NCBI RefSeq assembly: GCF_020880975.1
Contig: NZ_JAJIWP010000003.1
Coordinates: 1,016,301 to 1,080,300, forward strand
Direction: 5' to 3'
Length of the DNA: 64,000 bases
Source of the DNA: Mucilaginibacter sp. UR6-1
GTDB lineage: Bacteria; Bacteroidota; Bacteroidia; Sphingobacteriales; Sphingobacteriaceae
Under the pieces are notes generated by a model that worked only from the letters and a program-made list of their open reading frames with translations, had not been told where the DNA came from and made no database searches. Below are positions 9,008 through 18,135 of the stretch, piece by piece (within the stretch, counting starts at the first letter, position 1; the number at the start of each line of letters is the position of its first letter). Both the position numbers and the translations under genes were made by a program.

Positions 9008-10258
9008 ATGCTGGCAGAAATTATAACCATTGGCGACGAAATACTGATTGGGCAAATTGTTGATACCAATTCGGCCTGGATGGCACAGCGCCTTAATGAA
9101 ATAGGGGTGCGGGTAAAGCAGATCTCATCAGTATCTGACGATCGGGAGCATATATTAAAGGCTTTTGACGAAGCCAGCAGCCGTGCCGATATTATACTCA
9201 TAACCGGCGGCCTCGGCCCCACAAAGGACGACATCACCAAAAAAACATTGGCCGAATACTTTGGCGTTGAGCTTGTAGAAAGCGAAGTAGCGCTGAATAA
9301 TGTATTAGAGATATTTAAGCGCTATAACCGCCCATTGCTTGAAACCAACCGCCAGCAGGCCCTGGTACCTGCCAATTGCGAGGTAATTAATAACAACAAC
9401 GGCACCGCGCCGGGTATGTGGTTTAACCATAAGGGCAAGGTATACATGTCAATGCCGGGCGTGCCTTTTGAAATGATGTACATGATGGATGAACAGGTGC
9501 TGCCAAAAATTAAGGCAACCTTCAAACTATCAACCATTATACATAAAACGATATTAACGGTAGGTGAGGGCGAATCATATTTAGCCGAACGTATTGCCGA
9601 TATAGAGAATGAACTGCCGCCGCATGTAAAACTGGCTTACCTGCCCAAATTAGGACAGGTACGTTTACGTGTTAGCGGCTACAGCGATGGCGACGAAACA
9701 CTGCTGCAAAGCGAGGTTGATACATTTGCAAACCGTATTGCCGAACGGGTGAGTAATGTAGTGGCAGCGCTGGAGGACATTCCGCTGGAAAAGGCCATAT
9801 TAAATATGATGACCAAGCGTAGCCTCACGCTATCTACCGCTGAAAGCTGTACGGGCGGTTTTATATCGAGCCTGCTTACACAACATGCGGGTTCATCAAA
9901 GGTGTTTTTAGGCGGAGCCGTATCCTACTCAAACCAGCTAAAGCAAAGCATACTGGGTGTAAACGCCGAAACGCTGCAACAGTATGGCGCGGTGAGCGAA
10001 GAAACAGTGCTTGAAATGGCCAAAGGCGCACTTAATAACTTCGCATCAGACTATGCCATTGCCGTTACCGGCATTGCCGGGCCCGATGGCGGCACGCCTG
10101 ACAAGCCTGTAGGCACGGTTTGGATAGCGGTAATTTCGGTATCAAAACGATTGGTTAAGAAATTCACTTTCAGGGGCAAACGCCAGCAAAATATTGAACG
10201 TTCGGCCATCAGCGCGTTAGGTATGTTAAATACTTTACTTAACGACAAGGCAATTTAA
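9008..10258 (+). CDS. cinA: CinA family protein (competence/damage-inducible, NMN deamidase)
   Basis: A 416-residue two-domain protein. The N-terminal MoCF/COG1058 domain is seen in EIITIGDEILIGQIVDTNS and TGGLGPTKDD. The C-terminal PncC-like domain has STAESCTGG near residue 276 and VTGIAGPDGGTPDKPVGTV near 353. The C-terminal domain of this family deamidates nicotinamide mononucleotide to NaMN for NAD recycling, while the N-terminal domain hydrolyses ADP-ribose. The start lies 2 nt after the lptD stop, so the pair is cotranscribed. Confidence 0.95.
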   Translation: MLAEIITIGDEILIGQIVDTNSAWMAQRLNEIGVRVKQISSVSDDREHILKAFDEASSRADIILITGGLGPTKDDITKKTLAEYFGVELVESEVALNNVLEIFKRYNRPLLETNRQQALVPANCEVINNNNGTAPGMWFNHKGKVYMSMPGVPFEMMYMMDEQVLPKIKATFKLSTIIHKTILTVGEGESYLAERIADIENELPPHVKLAYLPKLGQVRLRVSGYSDGDETLLQSEVDTFANRIAERVSNVVAALEDIPLEKAILNMMTKRSLTLSTAESCTGGFISSLLTQHAGSSKVFLGGAVSYSNQLKQSILGVNAETLQQYGAVSEETVLEMAKGALNNFASDYAIAVTGIAGPDGGTPDKPVGTVWIAVISVSKRLVKKFTFRGKRQQNIERSAISALGMLNTLLNDKAI

Positions 10259-10271
10259 TCGCAGATTTAGT

Positions 10272-10279
10272 TATTTTTG
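10272..10279 (+). promoter_or_regulatory. candidate -7 box (TATTTTTG)
   Basis: Matches the Bacteroidota consensus TAnnTTTG 25 nt before the E2 start; no convincing TTTG -33 element is seen. Confidence 0.4.
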
Positions 10280-10304
10280 GCGAACCAACTGTTTACATCA
10301 TACT

Positions 10305-11690
10305 ATGGCTAAATTTCAGTTAATATTACCCAAAATGGGTGAAAGTGTTGCCGAAGCGACTATTGTAAAGTGGGTAAAAAAGCCCGGCGATACAGTAGAG
10401 GCTGACGATACCATAGCCGAAATTGCGACTGATAAAGTAGACTCGGAGGTTCCATCCCCCGTAAGCGGAAAACTTGTTGAAATACTTTTTAACGAGGATG
10501 ACGTGGTAGAGGTTGGACAGACCATAGCCATAATTGAAGTTGAGGGCGAAGACGTTGCTGAAGAGCCGCAACAACCCGCTGCTCCGGTTTCTGAACCGGA
10601 GAAGGCTGTTGTAGTTGAGCCCGAACCGCAAGCTGCAACACCGGTTGCCGAACAGGAAGCCATACCAGGCACTGAGCAACTGGCACAGCGCGAAACACAA
10701 ACTGTGGCGCATACATCCTCATCATCTGTACGTTTTTACTCGCCCCTGGTGCGCAACATTGCTGTGGCCGAAGGAATAGGTAACGACGAACTGGATAACA
10801 TACCTGGTACCGGTGCCGATGGCCGCTTGACAAAAGACGATCTGATGATCTACCTTGACAGCCGTGCTAAAGGAGGCACCCAGCCTGTACAACAACCACG
10901 TGCCGAACAGTCGCAAGCCATCTCTCAGCCCGCTGCCAAATCGGTATACACATCACCAGTAAGCACAGTATCATCATCAGGTAACGAGGAGATTATCGAG
11001 ATGGACAGGATGCGCCGTCTGATTGCCGACCATATGGTGATGAGCAAGCAGGTATCGCCGCACGTAAGCTCATTTGTTGAGGCCGATGTTACCAACTTGG
11101 TAATGTGGCGCGACCGCGTGAAGAACAGCTTTGAGCAGCGCGAAAACGAAAAGATAACCTTTACCCCCATATTTGTTGAAGCCGTAGTAAAAGCCATTAA
11201 GGATTTTCCGCTTATCAACGTATCGGTAAAAAATACACAAATCATCCGTAAAAAGGATATCAACATCAGCATGGCAACCGCGTTGCCAAGCGGTAACCTG
11301 ATCACTCCGGTAATTAAACGTGCCGATCAGCTTAACCTGGTTGGGCTTACCCGCGCGGTGAATGACCTTGCCAACCGTGCGCGCAATAATAAGCTTAGTC
11401 CGGATGATGTGAAGGAGGGTACTTTTACCATCACCAACATAGGCACGTTTGGGAATATTATGGGTACGCCCATTATTAACCAGCCGCAGGTAGCTATTTT
11501 AGCTATCGGTGCCATCAAAAAGAAACCCGCCGTTATTGAAACTCCGCAGGGCGATATGATCGCCATCAGGCAGATGATGTATCTTTCGTTATCGTACGAT
11601 CACCGTGTGGTTGATGGTATGCTTGGGGGCTCGTTCCTGAAACGTATTGCCGATTATCTGGAAAACTGGGACGTTAAGCGTGAGATATAG
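10305..11690 (+). CDS. 2-oxo acid dehydrogenase E2 (dihydrolipoamide acyltransferase)
   Basis: A 461-residue E2 core protein. One lipoyl domain at 1-80 has the lipoylated lysine in ATDKVDS (K44). A Pro/Glu/Ala linker follows, then a peripheral subunit-binding domain at about 145-185 (VRNIAVAEGIGNDELDNIPGTG) and a catalytic domain from about 230, ending with the active-site SYDHRVVDG. It transfers the acyl group from E1-bound thiamine to CoA. No E1 or E3 gene is adjacent, so whether it serves the pyruvate, 2-oxoglutarate or branched-chain complex is open; stand-alone E2 genes of this form are often annotated as branched-chain or generic. Confidence 0.93.
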   Translation: MAKFQLILPKMGESVAEATIVKWVKKPGDTVEADDTIAEIATDKVDSEVPSPVSGKLVEILFNEDDVVEVGQTIAIIEVEGEDVAEEPQQPAAPVSEPEKAVVVEPEPQAATPVAEQEAIPGTEQLAQRETQTVAHTSSSSVRFYSPLVRNIAVAEGIGNDELDNIPGTGADGRLTKDDLMIYLDSRAKGGTQPVQQPRAEQSQAISQPAAKSVYTSPVSTVSSSGNEEIIEMDRMRRLIADHMVMSKQVSPHVSSFVEADVTNLVMWRDRVKNSFEQRENEKITFTPIFVEAVVKAIKDFPLINVSVKNTQIIRKKDINISMATALPSGNLITPVIKRADQLNLVGLTRAVNDLANRARNNKLSPDDVKEGTFTITNIGTFGNIMGTPIINQPQVAILAIGAIKKKPAVIETPQGDMIAIRQMMYLSLSYDHRVVDGMLGGSFLKRIADYLENWDVKREI

Positions 11691-11828
11691 TGTGTTAATT
11701 TATACCACTTATGTTGAGGCATGTTAATATGTTAAGATTTTACATTAGCAGCAATCAACCAGTGTAGTTAATTTCGACTGATGTCTCGTTTTATGCCATT
11801 GAGCTATATTGCCGGAAATTTTTTATCA

Positions 11829-12464
11829 ATGAGATCAGTTTTAGCAGGTAAGCCAATAATCATATTTGCATTAGCAGCATTTATACTGTCATCATGCAGC
11901 AGTATAAAAAAAACGCAGCGGCCTGTTTACGGCAATAATAACGGCGGTGCCCCCGCTGCCCCTACAATAAAGCGTTCAGGTCCTTATGTAATGGAAAAGC
12001 CGGACAAGGATGATATAGAAAAATATTCGGCCATCATGAACGTGAAAAAAAGCGACATTAAAAATGGCAGGCTTTACAGCTTTATTGATGACTGGATGGG
12101 TACGCCATACAAGTTTGGCGGTTTAGATAAGGATGGCGTGGATTGTTCGGGCTTTGTTTACCGTTTGCAGCAGGAGGTATATGATATTGAGAACATGCCC
12201 CGGTCAACCAGTACACAGATCAACTTTATCAAACGCAAATACGAGGAAGAACTAAAAGAAGGCGACCTGGTGTTTTTTGATTTTGACGGCAGGCAGTTCA
12301 GCCATGTAGGGGTGTACCTGCAAAACGGTTACGTGGTACATGCCAGCACCCGCAAAGGTGTGATGATCATTAAGCTGAAGGATCCTTATATGTATAAATA
12401 TTTCTCGCGCGGCGGATCAATTTTGGTTGAGCGTGAAGGTGAAGCCGAAAGCAGCGGTCGTTAA
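11829..12464 (+). CDS. NlpC/P60 (C40) peptidoglycan endopeptidase lipoprotein
   Basis: A cysteine peptidase that cuts peptide stems of peptidoglycan. The lipobox LSSC near residue 22 marks it as an envelope lipoprotein. The catalytic Cys is in DGVDCSGFVYRLQ and the catalytic His in FSHVGVYLQNGYVVHAS. The ATG at 11829 gives a short signal peptide. An upstream in-frame ATG at 11781 would place the start almost on a TAATTTCG box at 11769-11776, so the later start is preferred. 211 residues; the C-terminal third after the His motif is short and charged. Confidence 0.9.
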   Translation: MRSVLAGKPIIIFALAAFILSSCSSIKKTQRPVYGNNNGGAPAAPTIKRSGPYVMEKPDKDDIEKYSAIMNVKKSDIKNGRLYSFIDDWMGTPYKFGGLDKDGVDCSGFVYRLQQEVYDIENMPRSTSTQINFIKRKYEEELKEGDLVFFDFDGRQFSHVGVYLQNGYVVHASTRKGVMIIKLKDPYMYKYFSRGGSILVEREGEAESSGR

Positions 12465-12474
12465 GCTTATTTGT

Positions 12475-12482
12475 TACTTTTG
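12475..12482 (+). promoter_or_regulatory. candidate -7 box (TACTTTTG)
   Basis: Perfect TAnnTTTG ending 5 nt before the ATG of the 40-residue membrane peptide gene, which implies a nearly leaderless transcript. Confidence 0.45.
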
Positions 12483-12487
12483 CCATC

Positions 12488-12610
12488 ATGCAAAAACCTA
12501 AAGAAGATTACTCATTCTGGACACAGTATAAACGCTTCGCCACTACGGAGATCATGCTGTACGTGATCATGATTATCGGCATTATAGTGGGTATCGCTAT
12601 CTTTTCGTAA
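12488..12610 (+). CDS. small single-helix membrane protein
   Basis: A 40-residue peptide beginning MQKPKEDYSFWTQYKRF, with a charged, aromatic cytoplasmic head followed by one strongly hydrophobic helix (about residues 22-39) that ends the protein. The clean charge asymmetry, the promoter-like box just upstream and the downstream stop followed at once by another gene support it as real. I do not recognise a named family. Such one-helix peptides often modulate membrane complexes, but no function can be assigned. Confidence 0.65.
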   Translation: MQKPKEDYSFWTQYKRFATTEIMLYVIMIIGIIVGIAIFS

Positions 12611-12611
12611 A

Positions 12612-12901
12612 GTGTTTAACCAATACTTTGTTTATATTATCAAATGTAACGATGGATCCTATTACACCGGCGTAACCAATGATGTTGACCGGCGGTTTCA
12701 GGAACACCAGCAGGGCGTTAATGTAAGTTGTTATACTTTAAACGTCGGCCTTTACAATTAGTTTTCTATGAGTCGTTTGGCGACATTAGTCAGGCCATAG
12801 CTTTTGAGAAACAAGTTAAAGGCTGGCGCAGGGCAAAAAAAGAAGCACTTATCGCTCGTCGGTGGGATTTATTGCCGGAACTTTCAAGAACAGCTAAGTA
12901 G
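12612..12901 (+). pseudogene. GIY-YIG endonuclease (YhbQ/UPF0213-like), frameshifted
   Basis: Reading from GTG at 12612 gives YFVYIIKCNDGSYYTGVTND and a DRRFQEHQQG stretch, the GIY-YIG core. The frame then breaks in the TACTTTAAAC region near 12735. The next frame continues KRRPLQLVFYESFGD and EKQVKGWRRAKKEAL, the expected C-terminal half of the family, to a TAG at 12899-12901. A single missing base explains both halves. The full-length relative would be about 95 residues. Either the gene has decayed or there is a one-base assembly error. The family is a small structure-specific or non-specific nuclease. Confidence 0.75.
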
Positions 12902-12908
12902 TTGCTAA

Positions 12909-13139
12909 TGCTTCGACAAGCTCAGCATGACAGTTTGAGTTGGTTAGAAAATTCAAGAGCGTCGGCCTGTCACCCTGAGCCTGTCGAAGGGTGCGTGTGT
13001 GGGGAAATAGTTCGTTAGTGCTTCGACAAGCTCAGCATGACATGGTGGAAAATATAAAGGGGCCTGTCACCCTGAGCCTGTCGAAGGGCGCGCGAAGGCC
13101 TGAACAGTGTGCGAGTGCTTCGACAGGCTCAGCATGACA
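12909..13139. repeat. cluster of five inverted copies of a 24-bp dispersed repeat
   Basis: TGCTTCGACAAGCTCAGCATGACA or its reverse complement (TGTCACCCTGAGCCTGTCGAAGGG form) occurs at 12909-12932, 12968-12991, 13019-13042, 13065-13088 and 13116-13139. Orientation alternates, so neighbouring copies can form long stem-loops. I recognise it as a repeat type scattered through many Bacteroidota genomes. The cluster lies between the GIY-YIG remnant and pbpC, and may end or shield transcription. Confidence 0.85.
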
Positions 13140-13182
13140 TACAGATAAAAATTGTAAGTTCGCCGGTGCATCGGCATCCAAC

Positions 13183-15573
13183 ATGGCAAAGCAACAAATA
13201 CTCAAATGGCTCAGTAAACCCAAACGCATCATCGCGTTAGCCGTGTTGCTGATGCTGTTTATTCTCTTTATCTTCTGCCTGCCTAAGCCTTTATTCAACA
13301 AACCCACTTCGTATGTTATTGATGATGATAAAGGCCAGCTCTTAGGCGCTTCTATAGCGGCCGACGGGCAGTGGCGGTTTCCGTATAACGACAGCGTTCC
13401 CGAAAAATTTAAGCAGTGCATCATCACCTTTGAGGATAAGCGTTTCCGATACCATCCCGGCTTTGATCCGCTGGCGTTTGGCAGGGCTATCAGTCGTAGC
13501 ATTAAGGCCGGGCATGTAACCAGCGGCGGCAGTACGTTAAGTATGCAGGTAATCCGTATGGCTACTAACCACAGGCGTACGGTTTGGAATAAGCTGATCG
13601 AAATATTCATGGCCCTGCGGCTTGAAGCCGGATACAACAAGGATGAGATATTGGCTTTATACGCAAGTAACGCGCCATTCGGCAGTAATGTTATCGGGTT
13701 GGATGCTGCTTCGTGGCGCTACTTTGGGCGCAGTCCGGATAAGTTATCATGGGGAGAAATGGCGGCCATGGCTGTGCTGCCTAATGCGCCATCGCTGGTA
13801 CATCCCGGTAAAAACAGGACGGTGCTGTTAAACAAGCGCAATCGCCTGCTTGATAAAATGGTTGCCGAAAAAGTGATAGACAGTACTACCGCCCGCCTGG
13901 CCAAACTTGAGCCGGTACCTGATCGGCCTGTGGCTTTGCCCCAAATGGCACCACACCTGTTACAGGTATTTAAGGCAGACCACAGAAGAAATCAACAATC
14001 CGGAGATACGCGCATAACCAGCACCATCAAAGCCGATCTGCAACAACAGGTAAGCAATATTCTGGAGCGGCATCACCAGGTGTTACGCGCCAATGAGATC
14101 AATAACATTGCCGCTGTGGTGCTTGATGTGGAAACCGGTGCTGCGCTGGCTTATGCGGGCAATATCTTCCATCCGGGCGAAAGCCAGTTGGAGAGCGATG
14201 TTAATGTGGTGAACGCGCCGCGTAGTCCGGGCAGTACGTTAAAACCTTTGCTTTATGCCGCCATGCTGAATGATGGGTTTATTTTGCCCAACAGCCTGAT
14301 ACCCGATGTACCCACGCAAATAGCCGGTTATCATCCCGAAAATTTTGATCTGGGTTACGATGGAGCGGTAACGGCATCAAAGGCGCTGTCGCGCTCGCTG
14401 AATGTGCCTGCGGTTAAAATGCTGCAGCAGTACAAGTACGAGCGGTTTTACGATTTTTTAAAACAAACGGGCATCACCACCTTAACCAAACCGGCAGATC
14501 ATTATGGCCTTGCCCTGATTTTAGGTGGTGGCGAAAATACCCTGTGGGAACTTACCGGTAATTACGCCGCAATAGCGCGCGTATTAAACCATTATAACAA
14601 AAACGGCGGTAAATATGACCCTGCTGACTGGCATCAACCGGTTTACTCCGCATCGCCACAAAACAAACCGGAGCTGGAAAAACACGGACTATTGGATGCC
14701 GGCTCCATATACTACACCCTGCAAGCCATGGAAGAAGTAATGCGGCCGGGCGAGGAGTTGCTATGGCAGCAATTCAGTTCGTTACAGCGGGTAGCCTGGA
14801 AAACCGGTACCAGCTTTGGCTTTCGCGATGGCTGGGCAATAGGTATAACACCTAAATACGTAGTAGGGGTATGGGTAGGTAATACCGATGGCGAGGGCAG
14901 GCCGGGCTTAACAGGTATTAGTACCGCTGCCCCGGTATTGTTTGATATTTTCAGGCTGCTGCCTTCGGCGCGCGATTGGTTTGAGATGCCCGTGCGCGAT
15001 ATGGTGAAGATAAGCGTTTGCCCGGAGAGCGGTTACCGTGCCGGGCAGTATTGTAACCATGCAGCAGAGCAATGGGTACCCCGGGGCGGATTAAAAACCA
15101 AGGTATGCCCCTGGCACCAGTTGGTACATCTCTCTATGGATAGCAAATGGCAGGTAACTACAGATTGTGAGTCGCCCGAGCGCATCCTGAATAAAAGCTG
15201 GTTTGTGCTGCCGCCATCCATGGAGTATTACTACAAATCAAAAAGCTATCAATATCATGTGCTGCCGCCTTTCAGGGCCGGTTGCACGCAGGAGAATGTT
15301 AGCCCTATGGAGGTGATCTACCCTAAAAACGGCGCTAAAATTTATGTGCCTATAGAAGCCGATGGCTCTCGCGGGCGGATGATCTGCAATGCCGCGCATC
15401 GCGAAGCCGGGGTGAAAATATACTGGCACCTGGATGATAGATACCAGGGCGAAAGCCACGATCTGCACCAAATGGCGCTTAACCCATTACCCGGAAAACA
15501 TAAGCTAACCCTGGTTGATGCTTACGGCAATACCACTGTCATAAATTTTGAGGTGCTGGATAAGGATAAGTAA
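13183..15573 (+). CDS. pbpC: penicillin-binding protein 1C
   Basis: A 796-residue bifunctional peptidoglycan synthase. An N-terminal membrane anchor lies at about 15-32. The GT51 glycosyltransferase follows (EDKRFRYHPGFDPLAFGRAI, SGGSTLSMQVIRM). The transpeptidase has SPGSTLKP (SxxK), SRSLN (SxN) and KTGTSFGFRDGWAIG, and a BiPBP_C domain fills the last about 90 residues. In many bacteria pbpC sits beside an alpha-2-macroglobulin gene; none is present here, and the upstream side is occupied by repeats and a pseudogene. Confidence 0.96.
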   Translation: MAKQQILKWLSKPKRIIALAVLLMLFILFIFCLPKPLFNKPTSYVIDDDKGQLLGASIAADGQWRFPYNDSVPEKFKQCIITFEDKRFRYHPGFDPLAFGRAISRSIKAGHVTSGGSTLSMQVIRMATNHRRTVWNKLIEIFMALRLEAGYNKDEILALYASNAPFGSNVIGLDAASWRYFGRSPDKLSWGEMAAMAVLPNAPSLVHPGKNRTVLLNKRNRLLDKMVAEKVIDSTTARLAKLEPVPDRPVALPQMAPHLLQVFKADHRRNQQSGDTRITSTIKADLQQQVSNILERHHQVLRANEINNIAAVVLDVETGAALAYAGNIFHPGESQLESDVNVVNAPRSPGSTLKPLLYAAMLNDGFILPNSLIPDVPTQIAGYHPENFDLGYDGAVTASKALSRSLNVPAVKMLQQYKYERFYDFLKQTGITTLTKPADHYGLALILGGGENTLWELTGNYAAIARVLNHYNKNGGKYDPADWHQPVYSASPQNKPELEKHGLLDAGSIYYTLQAMEEVMRPGEELLWQQFSSLQRVAWKTGTSFGFRDGWAIGITPKYVVGVWVGNTDGEGRPGLTGISTAAPVLFDIFRLLPSARDWFEMPVRDMVKISVCPESGYRAGQYCNHAAEQWVPRGGLKTKVCPWHQLVHLSMDSKWQVTTDCESPERILNKSWFVLPPSMEYYYKSKSYQYHVLPPFRAGCTQENVSPMEVIYPKNGAKIYVPIEADGSRGRMICNAAHREAGVKIYWHLDDRYQGESHDLHQMALNPLPGKHKLTLVDAYGNTTVINFEVLDKDK

Positions 15574-15618
15574 AACCGGGGCGAATGCTTATCTTGGCAA
15601 TAAAATACCACTAAACTG

Positions 15619-16329
15619 ATGCTTGAGCAGTACGATCTGTATAACATAATGGTGCTTGATATTGAAACTGTGCCGCAATACGCCGGTTTTGATGAAGTGC
15701 CCGCAAATATGCAAAAGCTATGGGATGCCAAAACGCAATATCAGCGTAAGGATGAAACCGCAGAGGCTTTTTACGAGCGTGCCGGTATTTGGGCCGAGTT
15801 TGGTAAGATAATTTGTATATCGGTAGGTATTTTTACCGGAGGCCAAAGGGTTGGCCTGCGCATCAAATCCTTCGCGGGTCACGATGAAAAGGAGCTGCTG
15901 CTTGATTTTGCACGCTTATTAAACAGTCAGCCACCTAACCAGGTATTGTGCGCCCATAACGGCAAGGAGTTTGATTTTCCGTACATATGCCGCCGTATGC
16001 TGGTCCACGGCATCAAACATCCAACACAACTGGAACTATCAGGCAAAAAGCCCTGGGAAATAAATCATATTGACACCATGGAGTTGTGGAAGTTTGGTGA
16101 CTATAAAAACTATACCTCCCTAAGCCTGCTTACCGCTATTTTTGATATACCTACCCCAAAGGATGATATTGATGGCAGCATGGTTGGCCATGTGTACTGG
16201 GTTGAAAATCAGTTGGAACGCATTTGCACCTATTGCCAAAAGGATGTGGTGGCCACGGCACAACTGTTACGGCGTTTTCGTGGCGAGCCTTTAATTCCGG
16301 ATGAAAATGTAACCATAGTGGGCGGCTGA
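15619..16329 (+). CDS. predicted 3'-5' exonuclease, PolB-like
   Basis: A 236-residue stand-alone DEDDy exonuclease domain related to the proofreading domain of family B polymerases. Motif I is VLDIETVPQ (residues 11-19), motif II CAHNGKEFDFPYI, and motif III YCQKDVVAT (Tyr-x3-Asp). Members of this family are found alone in many Bacteroidota and probably act in DNA repair or nucleic acid trimming. Its TGA overlaps the ATG of the ABC ATPase gene (TGATG), so the two are translationally coupled, though the functions look unrelated. Confidence 0.87.
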   Translation: MLEQYDLYNIMVLDIETVPQYAGFDEVPANMQKLWDAKTQYQRKDETAEAFYERAGIWAEFGKIICISVGIFTGGQRVGLRIKSFAGHDEKELLLDFARLLNSQPPNQVLCAHNGKEFDFPYICRRMLVHGIKHPTQLELSGKKPWEINHIDTMELWKFGDYKNYTSLSLLTAIFDIPTPKDDIDGSMVGHVYWVENQLERICTYCQKDVVATAQLLRRFRGEPLIPDENVTIVGG

Positions 16330-18020
16330 TGCTAAGGGTTGATGACTTAGATATAAAATTTAAAACCTCGAGCGGCTTTTTTGAAGCCGTTAAGGGTGTC
16401 TCTTTCCAGATAAATAAAGGCGAAACATTAGGTATTGTAGGTGAATCCGGCTCAGGCAAATCTGTTACCTCACTGGCTTTGATGCGCCTGCTCGACAGGC
16501 AGGCAAAAGTAAGCGGAGAGGTGTTTTTGAATGGGCAGGATGTATTTGCGCTGAGTGAAGATGCAATGCGCGAAGTGCGGGGCAACCGCATGGCCATGAT
16601 CTTCCAGGAACCCATGACCTCGCTTAACCCTGTACTTACCTGTGGTTTCCAGGTAGCCGAAGCCATAATTACCCATCTTAAAAAAACTAAAGCAGAAGCG
16701 CGGGAAGCCGCTGTCGCTTTATTTAAAGAAGTACAACTGCCACGTCCTGAGGCTATTTTTGACAGTTATCCGCACCAGTTATCGGGCGGGCAAAAACAGC
16801 GGGTGATGATTGCCATGGCACTATCCTGCAACCCTGAACTGCTGATAGCAGACGAGCCTACTACCGCGCTGGATGTAACCGTACAAAAGAATATTATTGA
16901 ACTGCTTTTAAAACTAAAAGCAGAACGGGGCATGAGCCTGATCTTCATCTCGCATGATCTGGGTGTGATCCGGCAGATAGCCGACCGCGTGCTGGTGATG
17001 TACAAAGGCGAGGTAGTTGAGCATGCCCCGATACAGCAACTGTTTGATGCCCCGCGAAACGCTTATACCAAAGGCTTACTGGCCTGCCGCCCATCGCCGC
17101 AGCGGCTGCTGAAAAAGCTACCTACCGTGGCCGATTTTTTAGAAGCAGGCAACGAGCTTTGCGTTAACGAGATGTGCGGCCGATATGCTTATGAGCCCGG
17201 GGAGTTGCAGGCAAGGCGGCAGCAACTTTATGCTAATGAGCCTATCCTGAAAGTTGAAGGGTTAAGCAAATGGTACCCTGTTAAAAGTGGAATGTTTGGT
17301 ACAAGCCATGAGGTGATAAAGGCCGTTGATGAGGTGAGCTTTGATGTATATCCCGGCGAAACGCTGGGTTTGGTGGGTGAGTCGGGCTGCGGAAAAACCA
17401 CACTTGGCCGCAGTATTTTAAAGCTGATAGCACCCACGCATGGGCACGTACATTTTGAGGGGGCTGATCTTTGCAAATTAAGCGCTGACCAAATGCGCCG
17501 TATGCGCCGCGATATACAGATCATATTTCAGGACCCGTATTCATCACTCAACCCACGGTTAACCGTGGGGCAGGCCTTGCTTGAGCCGTTGCAGGTACAC
17601 CGCTTATATACCAATGATACTATACGTCGTCAAAAAATAAAGGAAGTGCTGCAGCGTGTAGGCTTACTGCCCGAACACATCAACCGTTATCCGCATGAGT
17701 TTTCGGGTGGGCAAAGGCAGCGTATTGTTATAGCGAGGGCGCTGGTGCTGCAGCCTAAGTTTATCATCTGCGATGAATCAGTTTCCGCGCTGGATGTATC
17801 GGTGCAGGCACAGGTATTAAACCTGCTGCGCGATCTTCAGGAGGAGTTCAAGCTGAGCTATATCTTCATCTCGCACGATCTGGCGGTGATCAAACACATC
17901 TCTGACCGCATGATGGTGATGAACAAAGGGCGCATTGTTGAGCACGGTTTTCCTGAAGATATTTATCTTAACCCTCAAAATGAATATACACGCCGATTGA
18001 TTGACGCGATACCTGATTAA
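16329..18020 (+). CDS. double ABC ATPase of Dpp/Opp type
   Basis: A 563-residue fusion of two ATP-binding cassettes of the oligopeptide/nickel importer type. Half 1 has GESGSGKS and LSGGQKQR, half 2 GESGCGKT and FSGGQRQR, each with its Walker B (LLIADEPTTALD, FIICDESVSALD). An oligopeptide-type linker follows the first half (residues about 230-285). The fused DppD-DppF layout resembles E. coli GsiA/YejF. No permease or binding protein is adjacent, so the substrate is unknown. The start overlaps the upstream exonuclease stop by one base. Confidence 0.93.
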   Translation: MLRVDDLDIKFKTSSGFFEAVKGVSFQINKGETLGIVGESGSGKSVTSLALMRLLDRQAKVSGEVFLNGQDVFALSEDAMREVRGNRMAMIFQEPMTSLNPVLTCGFQVAEAIITHLKKTKAEAREAAVALFKEVQLPRPEAIFDSYPHQLSGGQKQRVMIAMALSCNPELLIADEPTTALDVTVQKNIIELLLKLKAERGMSLIFISHDLGVIRQIADRVLVMYKGEVVEHAPIQQLFDAPRNAYTKGLLACRPSPQRLLKKLPTVADFLEAGNELCVNEMCGRYAYEPGELQARRQQLYANEPILKVEGLSKWYPVKSGMFGTSHEVIKAVDEVSFDVYPGETLGLVGESGCGKTTLGRSILKLIAPTHGHVHFEGADLCKLSADQMRRMRRDIQIIFQDPYSSLNPRLTVGQALLEPLQVHRLYTNDTIRRQKIKEVLQRVGLLPEHINRYPHEFSGGQRQRIVIARALVLQPKFIICDESVSALDVSVQAQVLNLLRDLQEEFKLSYIFISHDLAVIKHISDRMMVMNKGRIVEHGFPEDIYLNPQNEYTRRLIDAIPD

Positions 18021-18042
18021 GGAAGATGAGAAACACTTTATC

Positions 18043-18050
18043 TATATTTG
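18043..18050 (+). promoter_or_regulatory. candidate -7 box for rnr (TATATTTG)
   Basis: A perfect TAnnTTTG match 85 nt before the rnr start, in the spacer after the ABC gene. Confidence 0.4.
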
Positions 18051-18135
18051 AGTGTTAATACATATATGGGTAATGTGTTTAGTACGTTTATCCAACTAAA
18101 TTATCCGTATTTCAATTGCGGTTTATAATAATTCC

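Noticed and set aside
13032..13640. 202-codon minus-strand frame upstream of and into pbpC
   Set aside because: Overlaps pbpC antisense and reads through the dispersed repeats; no domain-like pattern.
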